From Onchocerca volvulus (lineage: Eukaryota > Nematoda > Chromadorea > Rhabditida > Onchocercidae), in NCBI GenBank assembly GCA_000499405.2, contig HG738138.1, positions 22,516,824 through 22,580,823 of the forward strand: 64,000 bases of DNA, written 5' to 3'. Numbering within the stretch: position 1 is the stretch's first letter; each line of letters starts with the position of its first letter. Positions 40,401-56,800 of the stretch are shown piece by piece. The notes beneath the pieces were generated by a model, which was not told where the DNA came from, ran no database searches, and saw nothing but the letters and a program-made list of their open reading frames with translations. A program made the translations under genes and the position numbers.

Positions 40401-41662
40401 CTACTGATACTAAATTTATCAATTATTAAATACTGAACTCTTCCTCAGCATGATTACACTTTTTGGGGCGTTTCATGCTATATTAATATAAAACCAGTAT
40501 CATTCGATTCATACTATTTTTGAGAAGGGAACGAAATCGATTAATCTGTGTCATTTTTACAATTTCCACATGCTAATAATTATTGCGGAATGGCAAAGTA
40601 CAAATTCTTGTGCACTTTTGCACGAATATAACAATCAGTTCTCTTATTCTCATTGCATCAGATATGATTTAGTTCTAATCAGCGAGATGATTTCAAAACA
40701 ATAGTGATCCATTTTGTCTAGTGAACCAGCGAAATCGATAGAATAAAAAGAAAAAAAAAAAAAAGAGAAATGAAACTGGAATCTTTTACTGAATAATAAC
40801 ATAAAATCGTGAGAAAGGAGTATCTATATATCGACTGAATTATTGCACTGACTGGAAAAAAAGAAAATCTGATACTGAGGACAAGGGCAAGTCGTACGAA
40901 GTCGTCTAGCCCAACCTGATGGCTGAATATGGACAAAATTTTCGGATTTTTTCAAGGATATATCGGGAAAAAGGTTGCAAAATAGTTTTTACCATGCCTT
41001 AAAGACATAAGAAATGCGAAGTTGCTATATCTTATTGAGGAAAGAGATGGTTGAAACCAAAGGCAATGTGCTTTTGTCTTATGCTTATTTGTGAGCAAAC
41101 ATAAACTTGCACAATGCATTTTCCATCATATTCTATTAGAGATATGTTACATGCAATCTTCTGATTTTAGAGGGCCTGATTCATATAAATCGTTTAATAT
41201 AACATCTTCGCATTCCTATTTCTTTGGTTTCAACCACCAGTTCAGGCATCAAGATGACTTACAGTAGCAATGTTTTTCCAATTTGTATTGGTCAGCTTAT
41301 AATCTGCATACATCCAACAATGCACGCAATGACACGGAAGATCGACTCTAAATTTTGGGAGAAAAACTTCCACTGTCTTGTAAAAAATAATAATTATAAA
41401 AGAAAAACCACCAAGAAATTTCAGAAAAATTTAATATTCGGATGCAAAAGTTCGATATGTATTATTTAATAAAAAATCAAATATTACGTCAAAAGTTTAT
41501 TCAAATACAAGATGCAGTTGACAATCAAAAAATGATTCCTTATATTCTTAAAACCAATTTGTAATGTGACAAGCTTACCTCCTGAATCCTGGGCCGTTTC
41601 TTGGCTGGTTCAGGTAAAGTGGCTTCCTTTCTATTTTCACTTGCGGGAGCACCCGAAAACAT
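31402..41662 (-). CDS. uba-1: ubiquitin-activating enzyme E1
   Basis: Activates ubiquitin by ATP-dependent adenylation and passes it, as a Cys thioester, to E2 enzymes. 23 exons (minus): 41662-41579, 38432-38323, 38037-37869, 37594-37460, 37261-37088, 37013-36860, 36623-36406, 36171-36061, 35792-35607, 35293-35203, 35107-34962, 34836-34671, 34457-34343, 34082-33884, 33743-33651, 33558-33430, 33250-33146, 33069-32979, 32855-32668, 32463-32257, 32152-32069, 31837-31737, 31537-31402; 1063 residues (human 1058), every junction in phase. Inactive N-terminal adenylation half ([14 protein letters not shown]), active adenylation half with [12 protein letters not shown] and [19 protein letters not shown], catalytic Cys633 in PICTLKNFP, and a C-terminal ubiquitin-fold domain ending [11 protein letters not shown]. 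The short N-terminus carries a basic motif, PAKKRPR, that could serve nuclear import. Intron 1 is 3.1 kb. Confidence 0.98.
37788..37839. repeat. TA-rich palindromes in a uba-1 intron
   Basis: Perfect palindrome GTATACTTTATAT ... ATATAAAGTATAC (37788-37819), followed at once by a second one, CTTTATATATATAAAG (37824-37839). They sit 30 bases upstream (plus-strand sense) of the exon edge at 37869, that is just after the donor of that exon. Confidence 0.8.
38433..41578 (-). other. large first intron of uba-1
   Basis: 3146 bases between the short N-terminal exon and exon 2. It holds a (TA)n tract at about 38514-38531, A-rich runs near 39073-39110, and no recognisable exon. Long first introns often carry regulatory elements, but none is visible by eye. 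Confidence 0.6.
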
Positions 41663-44424
<2,762 letters not shown>

Positions 44425-46428
44425 TCATTCTCCACAAACATGTATCGCACCAGTTGCATCGATCCAAGCTGTTCCTGCATGTATTTTCTTATTGTTACCT
44501 AAATGACACCTGGAAAACCAAACATTTTTAAATTGCAGACGAAATTCTTAAAAATACCTTCCTAATAATATTTTCGATTATATCTTTCAGCATTTTGTAT
44601 TGTCAAAATAATTAAACTAAAACAGGAATTCAGTATTTGCAGAAAAATAACTTTGGAATCAGGTTCGATTAATTTCTTTTTTCCAAACAAATTTTGGGAT
44701 CTCAAAAAAAAGTTTTCATTCTAAGAACTTATTTCACAAATTTAGAAATTTGGAACTTCCATTTATCTCGTCTATATTTATCATCAAACATTAGACTGTA
44801 ATTTGTATTGTAATTCGTAAGCATTTACTGAATTACCTGTAAATGTGTATTCCAGCATCTCCACAGCGCATATCATAATTACCTTCAGTCCAAATTGCAT
44901 ATTTCTTGATATGTAACGATTCATCCATGATATCATCATAATCCGTTCCATTGAAGCAACCTAAATCGCTGTAAAATTCAATTCTTTCGATAAGCGAAAA
45001 TTCTAGCCAAAAAAAGTGCAACAATAAAATTGAAGTAATGCAAATTATTCCACATATTCGTATTGATTAGGGGTCATCTTGACAAATAGTTTATCTGATG
45101 ATAAACATATTAACAAAGCGATATCAGATGAAAACATCAGAATGAAACCTTTATTTTCAATCCTGGCCCTTTTGCCACTGTTATAGATGTGACAATTCTT
45201 GAGCTGTTTATTTTTTAGCAGAAAAAGTCCTTCTTTCAAGGTGTCACCATTTTTATCCAAGCATGCTACAAATCTGCAATTTCGAATGTTCTAGAAATCA
45301 AGAGTAACACAAATTCGGGATCAGAAGCGATTATTTTGATTTCGAATTTGTATTACACTTAGTTTAAGTATTTCTTGGACTGAAAAAAAATGTTTATTGT
45401 TGAAATGATATTACCTCTCTGATCATTGATTTGAAATTTGTTTTTTCAGTTTTACGATCATAGATATTGGAATTCTGTTAATTTTCGTCCAAATTATTTA
45501 AACTCACTTATTTGTAATGCAAGAAATAACGAAATGATTGTGATAGTATTCTTCTTGACCGAAGCATTTCTGAAAAGCCTCTTCTCCCGAGCCTTCTTTG
45601 ATCTCATCATCCATACAGGAATACTCGATATCATTCTCCCAAAATGATGGCGTCATAAGAGGTATCAAAGTACCACGATCGCTTACACAGTTCAGTACCT
45701 GACAAACTTTAAGACATATTAAATGTAGAATTCCAAATCGCTTCTTAAAAATTTATGAAAACTGACTTATAGGAAGAAAAGAGAAGTAAATTATGAACGG
45801 CTTCAACATAAATCCAAGTTGTAAGTTTGAGAAAAAAATTAATTAGTAAAATTCTTAAGAAAATTAGTAAAATTGCAGAATAAAGCAGAAATACAATTTC
45901 TTTCAGATTTATGATAAAAAAAATTTGATGGAATTTAAAAATTAAATGTTACTGAGTCTTAAACTAATTCTTTCGAACTTTTTAATTTGGCACTAAGGGC
46001 TGTTTTTGGAAGTATTTTCAATGTTTCTTGATTTACTCAGTATTGTTCAAAGTTATTTTTGTGTAAATAATGACAAAGACTTATGCTGAAATATATTTTT
46101 TAGAATTGTTATCGTTAATAATACTGATAATGATAATAAAACTACTGAGCAATTGAAGTAGCACTGATCATCTATCTCAATAAATGTTTATAATTAAAAT
46201 AATAATTATTATCTTAATCATTTTTTAGATGAAAATAGGAAAAATAACCTCAATTTTACCCTTCCTGCATGTCACATTGAAATGATCATCGTGAATCCAA
46301 ACGAAATTCTCAGGATAATGTGATCCTTGTTCAATGCATTGTGAACTGATTGGTAAGAAATAGTTTAGCAGATCAATCAAAAGTATGGAATGATTGTAAA
46401 AAATAAGGCAGTAGTAACAGTAAGACAT
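44425..46428 (-). CDS. secreted cysteine-rich protein, MIG-18-type fibronectin-I-like repeats
   Basis: Exons (minus): 46428-46249, 45698-45508, 45273-45149, 45002-44837, 44509-44425, in continuous phase, give about 248 residues. Residues 1-29 are hydrophobic (LLIDLLNYFLPISS) and read as a signal peptide, followed directly by the first Cys. The rest is a chain of Cys-spaced units: SQCIEQG...FNVTCRKG, NCVSDRGTLIP...IEYSCMDD, CFGQ...FVISC, ACLDKNGD...LKNCHI, GCFNGTDYDD...DMRCGDAG, CHLGNNKKI...IHVCGE. The C-x(n)-G-x-Y/L...Y-x-C spacing recalls the nematode extracellular domain named after MIG-18, a matrix protein acting in cell migration. That assignment is from memory and moderate. A role in extracellular matrix is inferred. 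Confidence 0.78.
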
Positions 46429-48049
46429 GTTAAACAAATAGAAATTTCAGGATTATCCTTCCTTTGAAGTCTGATTTTTCAGTAATCAATCGTCCGTCTA
46501 TCCGCCAATCCAGTTAGCGCTAATTGTCTATCATTTCGGGCATTTTCTTCTATCCCAATTTTTCTTGAACTTCTCTCAACGAGAAGGAAATGTGAAAATG
46601 AGATTACAGCTTTTCATCTCCTACTTTGAAACATCTCTCAGATGTATACACTCAAATTTTTACAGCAACTTTTTTGATAGTCGTCATTTGTTACGTTTTA
46701 TTTACTACACAATCTTTCGCACTTTTCAATATTACAAAAATTTAGTAACTTTAATTTAATTATTAATTTTCTTTCTATAGCTTGCTTGAATCAACTATAG
46801 CGAATTTTGTAGAACCATATTGCAATTCAATTAATTAATTGGCGTTCATAAGTTATAAATAAAGTCTATGAAAAAAATGGGAGTTTGTTATTCGTTCAAC
46901 ATCGTCAAATTCGAAATCCTCAAATTTTCTCACAATTTTTGAATTATTACATCTTTATCAACAATTTTGGTAATTTAATCATCTAAAAAAAATAAGAAAT
47001 ACCTACATAAAAATAAAAAACTAAATACATGCATAAAAAATAGAACTAAACAAATTTAACATCAAATACTTGGAAATAATTTAAAAAAAATTCAATCATG
47101 CCAGTTTTTTTTAGTTCTAGTGCAGGCTTTGGATGCCATCTCAAAAAATAAACTAAAGAGAGAGTTCATAGGCGAAAAGCTATAATTTTATTGCACATCA
47201 TTTACTTGGATAATTACAAAAATTGTTGTAAATCACAAGAAGAAATGAATAGTTATAAAATTGAAGCAAAAACGAAAAAATTTTTCATTTAAAAAAAAAA
47301 AAAAGAAATTCCAAAAATCCATTTTTTGCTGACATTTGTTGAACCATTCGACAGCTAATTTATTGAGTTACATTGAGAAATTTGAAATGTTAAAGAAAGA
47401 CGAAGTTATCTGAATATTTAAAGTTTTTTCTTATCTTTTTGCTTTCTGTCTGTTGTCCAGAGTACTAATATTCGATTCTGTTTCTTGCTTCACGTATCCA
47501 AATTAATCAACAGAACAAAAAATTTTTAATTAATATAACTTCATCAGGATAAATTAGTCGTGAATGAGTGATTATTTTGGGATAATCAAAAGTCAAAAAA
47601 AAAAAAAAAAGAAAACTGAATAACAGCGAAAAGATCGTGAAAATTTGTTTATGAGAAGTTAAAAATGACTGTATTAAATTTCTTCAGAAAACAAACATGT
47701 TAACAGTAACGGCAGATTATGCTAAGAAAATTTTCCATAAATAATTCTCAAATTTAACATTTTTGAAGAATTGTTAGTTTGTCAAAAAAAAATTCGAGAA
47801 GGAGATAAACTATGATCGAAACTTGTGTATTGTTGAATAATACAAAGTTTCTTGACTGATCGGTGTCGGGACTTTATGGAAGTTTTTCAAACTTGGATAA
47901 TTAAATGGCAAATGTAGAAAGGGGTGAAATACAGTGCGATCAATGTAAAAGGGCTTGGGGGAGATACTGATGTCAAGCAAAAAGATTCGTGTAGCTAATC
48001 GATCCAAAGCGAAGAAATGTAACAGTAATGAATGTGATGAGATTGTTGG

Positions 48050-48290
48050 ATACTCACATAGTCGCTGGAGATACGATCATCGACGCTAGACAGTTTACAT
48101 TAAGAATACAAGAAAATTGCGCAAACTTTTGTCAACACTAGATAGTTTACATGGAGATACACAAGCTTGTTGGAATCAGATAAGTTGCGCAAAGATGCAT
48201 AAACTTTGTTGGCGCCAAATGATTCACACAAAAAATGCACAAGTCTTTTTTGGTACCAGATAATTATAATTTACATAAGGATGCGCGAAA
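48050..48290. repeat. degenerate minisatellite, unit about 40 bases, about 5 copies
   Basis: Successive units share a core of the type GTTGGCGCCAGATAGTTTAC followed by an AAAGATGCACAAG-like segment, with many substitutions and small indels between copies. Unit limits are approximate. Confidence 0.6.
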
Positions 48291-48650
48291 TTGATAACAT
48301 AGAAAAATTATTTCTTTGCAAATTAATTGCGGATTTCTGATAACTGACATTAACGCATTAAAATTCCAAATGAAAATATATTATGCAGAAAAAAGTTTTT
48401 TTGTCAAGCGTTCAATCATTTTTTCAAAATTTTCAAAAATGGTCAAATGCATGATATTAGAAGACATCAAATTTCATTTACTTATTCCATTTATATTGGT
48501 TGCAGGAAAATTTCGAAAATTAAGAATTTAGACAATATATAAATACATATATTTATAATCTTTTTTTTGTGAAAAAAAAATTGGAAAAACAAAATTTTGA
48601 AACCATTTTTTAACTTTAAATGATCGTTATGATCTTTTGAAAAAAAATAA

Positions 48651-48900
48651 ATTTGCATTCTTCGTTTTTTGCTTTCTATTTCTCTTCATTTTAGAAAATC
48701 ACAAGAACTTCAAGGTGAACCTAATGATTTGCTTATTTTAATTCCTAAAATTTCACAAACCATTAATGACATTCATTAAGGAGAATATCATTATTAAAAA
48801 TATTGTCTGAACAATTTTCGATTTTCGAACAATCCACTGCAACCATGTGGAAAACGAAATAAGCATAGATCATGTTGGAGTAGAATTGCGAATAAAATTT
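48651..48900. repeat. diverged direct duplication, copy A
   Basis: Aligns by eye with 53289-53520 in the same orientation. Shared blocks include ATTTGCATT, AGAAAATCACAA, AAAATTTCACA, TGTCTGAAC, GGAGTAGA and TTGCGAA in the same order. About 75-80% of bases look identical (eye estimate). No coding frame is preserved. Confidence 0.75.
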
Positions 48901-51900
48901 TTCCGAAAGAATATCTTGAAAAAATTGTATGCAACAGTATTGATCAGGTTAGCTAGTCAAGAATACTATTAATCTTTAATCATATCAATACTGATAATTT
49001 TTTATCATATCAGCTACGCTATTTATCATATTAATATTAATTAAAAGACTTGTAGCAGCAATATGAAATTTCGATGACCAATGCTGCAAAAATTATCCCC
49101 AACAGCAACAATAACGATAGAATTTTTGCGAAAAATGAATATGAAATTGTTGCTCATTAACTATATTAAATTTCAAATATTAAAGTTGCGGGAAAAAATT
49201 CTTCATAACTTAGGATTTTTGATCAATCTGTCCATCAAAATTGCTAATAAAATTTTCTTTTTAATGCACATTATATTTGTGATGATATTTTTTTTAAGTT
49301 TCGTTTTCTACTCTGTCAACTATGAAATTGTTTTCGCAATTCATCTTATGTCAAACGACCCAGAAATTGATGAAAACATTATTTTCAGTTTTTTTTGGCT
49401 GCAAGAATACGATGCATTTGAAGATTGGATCTTTTCAAATTAGCCCTTTACTTTGGAATCATTTCAACTAATTAGGGCTGAAATTGAATGTTAATCGAAA
49501 AGGAGAGAAATTGAAAAGAGAAAAGAGTATTTAATTAATATTATTTGTGTATGAATTCGAAAAGCTTAAAGAAAACGATTGTAAATCAAATAAAATTAAA
49601 TTGTTTTCTAATCAGCTTTGAATGAAGAAATTAAATCGTTTTACGCAATTGCACATTTTTAATTTTGTCATATCAATGCCTCTATGATTTCCAAGATAAT
49701 ACTTTCTATTATATTTTTAATGAGTAATTAATTCTCAGCTTTTAATCATTTGAAATTTTTCGCAGCAAGAATACGGTGATAATCTGAACTTTTTTTGTGG
49801 CGCAATAATTCTATATCCATTCGAAGTAAGGCTAAATAAAAATTTAAAACAACACTAAAGAATTTTCACCTTTTATCACTTATTACTGAAAAGTTTAATT
49901 AGTTACTGTGATAAGGGACCCATAACAATACATTATGAATCCAAAATTTTCATAAATTCTTAGAGAAAAGTTATTAAAAAAGGTGCCATATTTCTTTCAA
50001 AAACCTTTTGGAATACCTGTTTTATTGAAAATCATGTAAAAATTTTATGATATTATTATAATAATTTTAAACATATCGAACGAATATATCAAACGAAGGT
50101 TAATAAAAGTGAAAAGATATTGAAGAAAGTTGTTGCAATTTTTGAATTACTTTTGATTAAAGGTTTTGTTACTAAAATTTAATTTGCAACAAAAAATATT
50201 TACAACTGACTCGAAATTGAAAATTTTCTGTCATCCTAGCCAACAGTATCTTCTTCATACAATACGACGTTCACATTTTATATATCACAGAGGTGATTTA
50301 CAGTTAAAATTATGAAGTGGTCAGAATGTTGAACTTCAACTTGCCTAAAACAGCTTTAAACTTTCAACTTTTTTTCTTTTGAAGGCACTTTAAGTCAATT
50401 AAATATCTTCAAAAAAAAGAAAATTTTTTTTAAAGTTATTTAATTGACTTCCAATTTAAGAAAATATATCTTTTCATGAATAATATGTGCAATAAAAAAA
50501 TTTATAAATTGACATAAAGTAATATTCAACGTAAATAATTTAGGTTGTAAAAACGTTGGGATGAGAATTACTGGAATGAAAGATTTGACGTTTCTCTTTC
50601 ATTACTTTTTAATTTCTGTAAATTAAACAAACTTTTCTAATTATCACAATTAGCAGTGGCGAATTCCATCTAAAACTATCAATACTCTGAATTTATTTTC
50701 ATATTTGAAATTTTTTTGCACTAATGAATAAACTTATTGTATTTCCAAGCATCGTAATATTGCAAAATTATATCCTTTATGGATAAATTGTACTTCTTCA
50801 AAAGTCATTAAACATTCATTTTACAATGATCAATGGTACGAACTACAAAATAGAGATATTCAGGTAAGGTATTTTAGAGTTATACTGCAAAAGAGACATC
50901 AATTTCAAATTTGAATTTAAATTTAAATATCCTGTATAAAAATTTTCGAAATGGCACATGAGTTGATAATACATTTGTTCAAGTTTTTACAACTTTTGCG
51001 TAATATTAAAATCTAAATTTTCCTTTTCAATAATACTTCCCCAAATATTTCGCTCGTACGTAACATTCGCTTGATAAATTAACGGTTATTGAAGTAAACC
51101 ATAAAACTGAAATGGAATGTCATTTCAATACTAAGTTGGATTGCGAAAATTCGATTACGACGAATGCGATTTCTTTCAAGATAATTCTCAATTACATTCC
51201 GGAAATTACTTTTCTTTGCTATTGAATAATGGCATAATTAAGGCATAATTAACTTTTGCCACTTTGATGAAATAGACAAAGTACCAATCATTTTCATTCC
51301 TGTAGTAAATATACATATGCTGGCAAATAACTCTCTTTTTTACGAGCAATAAATTTTACAAAAACATTTTTTGGTCAGAAATTTGACAAGATATTACAAG
51401 CTTAATAAATAGAATATGAAAAATATTATAAATGCAATAAATGATAAATTTAATGGAAATCCGATAAAATTTAAAAACATTTGTTTCCTATAAAATATAG
51501 TATGCAAATATGTGAATTGATGAAAGTATTTGTTGAATTACAGTCAAGAGAGATGACTGAAATATTCATTTATTTCATCGGGGATTGATGGTAGAAGAAG
51601 TAGGAAGCGGCATCAGAATCCTTCCTAATTTAGCTCTTCTCTTGAAATGTTGAATCAATTTCCTCCAGAGATTCGTTTTCTGATCGCATTTATTTATTAC
51701 TTATTTTTTCAATTGAAGCAAAAGTGTCAGATTATTTTGAATGCAGAATATTACAGTTTGATAATTTGAAATGTTTTTTCTTTGAAATGAATGTCTACTG
51801 AATGCATAATCTTTTTTAAATTCTTTTCAGAATTGACAAGGAAGCCTGGAATGTCATGGTAGTTTGCAACTTTTCAATTGCTTTAAAGTAGAGATAACTT

Positions 51901-53288
51901 TTTATCTGTTTATTTATCACTAACTGATAAGCAAAATGTCTGACGATAATCAGCGTTATGTCGATAACTAATATGTTGCTTATTATTTTGTTATGCTTAT
52001 ATCAGCGATAATAGTATCATAGCATTAATTTATTGTTAAATGATTGTTGAGCAATGTACCCAATGATTTCATCTGATAATGGCATGTAAAGGTGCTAAAT
52101 TAATAAAATTTAAATTTGGTACGAATTAAAAATTCGATAAATTGAAATCCTTCAATATTATTAATTTAAAGCAATTAAGCACCGCAGTTCCAAATGTAAT
52201 TTATAAAGCTATGCAAAGTTTGCTCATTTTATAAGAAATATATTTTACGATATCGATAAAATTTTAAAGCAAAACTGATCCTTACAAGAATCCTTTGAAA
52301 AAGGAAATGAAACGATGACTTTATAAAATGAAGATCGTGAGAAATACAAAGGTCATGCTGTAACAAAAAATCCGAAATCGTAACTTCAATAGGCATAATG
52401 TTTTACGAGATTCTTATTCCGGAAAAACATAAGTACGTCAGAAAAAATAGAAGCATCACGTAGATTTGGACAAAAAAGATCGTCTTTCATCTTTTCTTTT
52501 CATTATCCAAGAAAGAAAATCGATAAAATCCGAAATTTTTAAAGCTTTCACAAATGAACTTTTATGATTTCATCCTCGGAAGATTGGCAAAAATATGCGC
52601 GACAAAATTATTACGATTTTAATTAAAAAATTTTAATCTTTCATAAAATTTTGCAATTAAAAATCATAATAACTAATTAACTAACTTTAAATAAAACAAT
52701 TAAAAGATAATATCGGAAATATAAATTTTAATTTTAGGCTGAGAAAAATTCGAAATTGTTTGAAAATTGTTTTAAAAAAAGTTGTTTGAAAATTCTCTTT
52801 TAAAAAATTCACGTCAGTTTTTGACTTCGATTCCGCAGAGCAGTTTTTCCATCATTTTATTTCTTTTCATGAAGCTTTAAAATCATTTTATCACATCTTT
52901 CGCATTTTTTCAATTCTGGAATTTAACTTGCAATAAATGAAAAATAATGCAAATAAATAAATGGATGTCAGTACCGAATAAAAACCAGCAAAGCACACAT
53001 AGATATCATGAGAATCTAAGAAATGAAACGAAACAATTTTGTGAAAAAAGCAAAGTAATTTGAATAATTGTATGAAATTCACATAAATTATAGAACAGGC
53101 AGAAGAATAAAATCAAGTAATTATCGATCTACTACTTGTTGAAACTCTAAAAAATCTTCGTAAATTTTTTAAAGTTTTCATTTTTAATAAAAGAATTCAT
53201 AATCAGCAAACTTATACTTATGATGTGGGAATTCAGTTAAGTTCCAAATTATTGCTTAGTGACTTCTATGATTTTGTCGAGACGATAG

Positions 53289-53520
53289 ATTTGCATTTTT
53301 TGTTTTTCGCTTGCCATTTTTCTTAATTCCAGAAAATCACAAAAACTTTGAAGTGAACTTAATGAATTTTTCACTTTAATTTCCAAAATTTCACAGACCA
53401 TTAAAAGTATTCATCAAGTTAAAAACATCTGTTACTGTCTGAACTTTCGGATAATTCCAGTTACGCGAAAAAAGAAAATAAGCACACATTAATTGGAGTA
53501 GAGTTGCGAACAAAATTAAC
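53289..53520. repeat. diverged direct duplication, copy B
   Basis: Same-strand partner of 48651-48900, 4.6 kb away. It is either an old segmental duplication or two copies of a dispersed repeat family. Confidence 0.75.
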
Positions 53521-53885
53521 CCTTAGTAATGCCTTAGAAAAATTTTAAATTCTCTAATTTAAGGATATTGATAATATCAAATATTGCAGAAAATCCTCGA
53601 ACAAAAGCATAAGCTCCTAAAAATTGCACTGCAGAAATACAACATTTTGATTCTATCCACAAAAACTGGAATAAATTCTGCCGCCACTGAAGAATTATAT
53701 TTTTTGAATTGCGAAGATCAAAAAATCATTAATGTCATATTCAGTATAACTAAAATTAGCTGCAAAAATCAACAATCAAATTAAATTTAAAAAATTCGCA
53801 AACATTTCATTTCCATAGGTAGAATGGAATCTAAACTGTGATTTTATGACTGTATAAATGAAATTGATGGGATTGCTTCAGTTTT

Positions 53886-56800
53886 TCACCTGGAAATATT
53901 ACATGAAAGCAGTACAAGGAGAACAAATAAAGTAACTTGGAATGAAGGCCTAGAAGCAGTCATTGGCATTGCAGTTGTTTCATCGGGAACGATTGGCTTG
54001 GGTTTAGGTGCAAGTTGATTTTGGATCCGTTCATAAGCTGATTTATCACCTGCACCGACGAATAATGACATGTAAAGCGTTTCCTCATGTGACACCTCCG
54101 CAATGCACACCTGTTCAGGATTGCCTTCTTTCCCGGCATAATACGCCACACGGCCATCACTTGACATCTGAAAATATTCGATTTTATCACTGTTTCAGAT
54201 GCGAATGCTTTTTGAAGTTTCTAACAAACGATAATGAATGCAGAAGAAGAATGTGGAAAAGATAGATTTAACGTCATTTAGTCCAACTCGAATTCATAAT
54301 TTGCTTGAACATGAATGAGCGAAAACTTCAGAGATGTGATCTTTGATTTACAACTTGATTCGAAGAGATTTCAAAAATATATATATATATACTGCCATAA
54401 ATTTCTACTATCAAAAAATAGCATCATTTACCTTTTGAATGATGTAATAACGGTTGCTGAAGGAGAAAGTTGAATAGATGCCTCGAGGAAAGTTATTTAC
54501 TTTAGCATAAGTTGGTTCATAGGTAAAAATACCAAAATTGCTTTTTACTCTCTGCTGAACCATTTCATTTGTGAGCATATACATTAACTAAAAGATTTTA
54601 AACTGCTGTTTAAGGATTTATACTACGTTAAAAGTTGTTCGAAACAATGAATTCAAAATTTGATTGAGCTTTATTATTATATGAGAATTTTTAAAAATTT
54701 TAAAAATTCAACAAAACTGAAAAATAAACACACTCAACGACACTCATCCTGCAACTCATAATTATATCAATAACGGATATTTTGTTAAACTAACTTGACG
54801 ATCTGAATCGTAGGATATTTTCTTTAAATTCTTCTGTTGCAGAGCTGCTTGTTTGATAAATTTCTCTGATGAAATATTATATGTTGAATCAAGGATAGCT
54901 CCATTTTCTTAAAAATGATTGCGATAAAATTCATTTAATCAATTTTTTGCTATTTCAAATTCATCATAAAAATTTACTATTGCTATTTATGACAAAAACA
55001 AAATATATGGTAAAATAATGATAAAAATTTATTTTAACACTAGAAGGATTTTTCGATTACTTACTAATCACTAGTTATTTTGATTGATTATGGAAATTAA
55101 TTAATCGATTGCAAATTAATTTCATATTTAAAAAATCACTCTTCATCGTTCAATTATGATCAAAGTTTACAAAATGATCATTCCCATTATCTAGTAAATA
55201 TTCTCGCTGCTAGGGACTTTCCTCCAATATCATTCTACCAAAATTTCGATCGGAAATAATTCAAAAAACTATCGCTTTCAGATTCGAACTATCCACAGCT
55301 TTAAATCCATTATCATAGTTAAAAATTATATTAGCCTTATTCTGAGTTTTAGAACTCACCTTGATTGAAATAAATTTGATTCTTGACTGTTTTCCAACTA
55401 ACATTTAAGTTCTAACAATGAGGTCAAAGGTTTAGTTTAAAACATCTCTTGGTTAGTTTGCCGTAGCAGTAATAATATAGAAGTCATCTGTTAAATTTAA
55501 TTTATGGAAAGTGTTGGAAAGAAGTTTATGATGAATTATATGAAAAATGTATATTGACCGTCAATATAAAAGACATGAAGGATGTCACTATCGACATCGG
55601 TAATATGTCCGATTATTTCCGTATCATCGCTTGCCGATGGTCTGATTGAATGTTTTTTCCAATGTTTTCGATCAAACAAACAACTGAGATAAACATCTGA
55701 ATTCTTTTGCCACACACATTGACCAGTATAGATACTCATCTTTTGTGCTATCAATAATTGATATTCTGAAATACTGGATTCTCTATTTTTAACATAAAAG
55801 CAAAATTAATCAGGCAAATTGACAGATTAATATTTGCATTTATTGATTCAAGCTAATCCGGCCATTTAATCGTTGGAACATTAAATGTAACGTTCGAAAA
55901 GCTCAATTTTATAATTAATTTTACACAAGACCTACGAATTCCGTCTCGAATGGCTAAAAGTAGTTCATCTCAGAAGAAAAATTTACGATTTACGCAATTC
56001 ATTCATAAATAAGCGAATTCAGCTCGAATTTATTCATTAAAAAGAAGCTGAAGATGCATCGCGACGCTATTGTAATTGTAGGAAATAAATGGATCAAACC
56101 CGAAATTCGTTAAAAAAGATACCGTTATTTCGCTTATAAAACAATGGTTTTGTTAATTGGCATCGATTCAATGAGCCTTCAATTTTTGACAGATTGATGT
56201 TGGTGTGAGGTTTGATGTTTTCACCCAGAACATAAAATACTGCACAATTCTGGAGCATTCCCAGGATCGAAAAGTTGTTGTGCCCGATTAAAGCAGGTAA
56301 TTTATCAAATGAACAATCCAGTGGATCTGAAAATTAATTTGCAATTGTTCAAAATAAGTATCAAACCGTAATCTGACAAGTAAACTGCTGAAATTAGTAA
56401 TGTGGAAAGAGAATAGGTAAAACAAAAGATTTCATCAGAAAGTTCGACAAAAAATATCTTCAATTTTTGGAATGAAAAAACGAAAGACTCTTTCGTATTT
56501 GTAGTTTACATTTATTTTGTATTTGATAGCAAGGGAGACAATACTGTTGCATATTTTACCTATTCGTTTTACCTATTTATCCAGAAATTTATCCAACAGA
56601 AGAGGAACAATTATTTTAAATTATTAAAATCAGAAATATTGAGCAGTAACAGTTGCAGATTATTCGCTGAATTTTTTGAAAAAAGTTCGAAAAATAAAAA
56701 CAGAGATGGGAAGATCTAAATTAGTGAGTGAAAGAATCATTAAAAATCCCGAAAAAACAGAAGTGCAGGAGAACTCTTCCATAATAATTTCGCTTAATAT

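Larger units (their letters stand above)
46429..53885. other. 7.4-kb gene-poor, AT-rich region
   Basis: No exon with recognisable content. It contains a degenerate minisatellite (48050-48290) and two diverged copies of one sequence (48651-48900 and 53289-53520). The longest ORF (49081-49443, 120 codons, very Ile/Leu/Phe-rich) has no splice context or family signature. Confidence 0.6.

Noticed and set aside
26085..41662. lap-2 and uba-1 as one operon
   Set aside because: Same strand, but separated by about 1.7 kb with no SL2-type signal visible. Both genes have their own acceptor near the start codon.
49081..49443. 120-codon plus-strand ORF in the gene-poor region
   Set aside because: Low-complexity hydrophobic composition expected from AT-rich sequence, no splice or start context, no recognisable domain. 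Not called as a gene.
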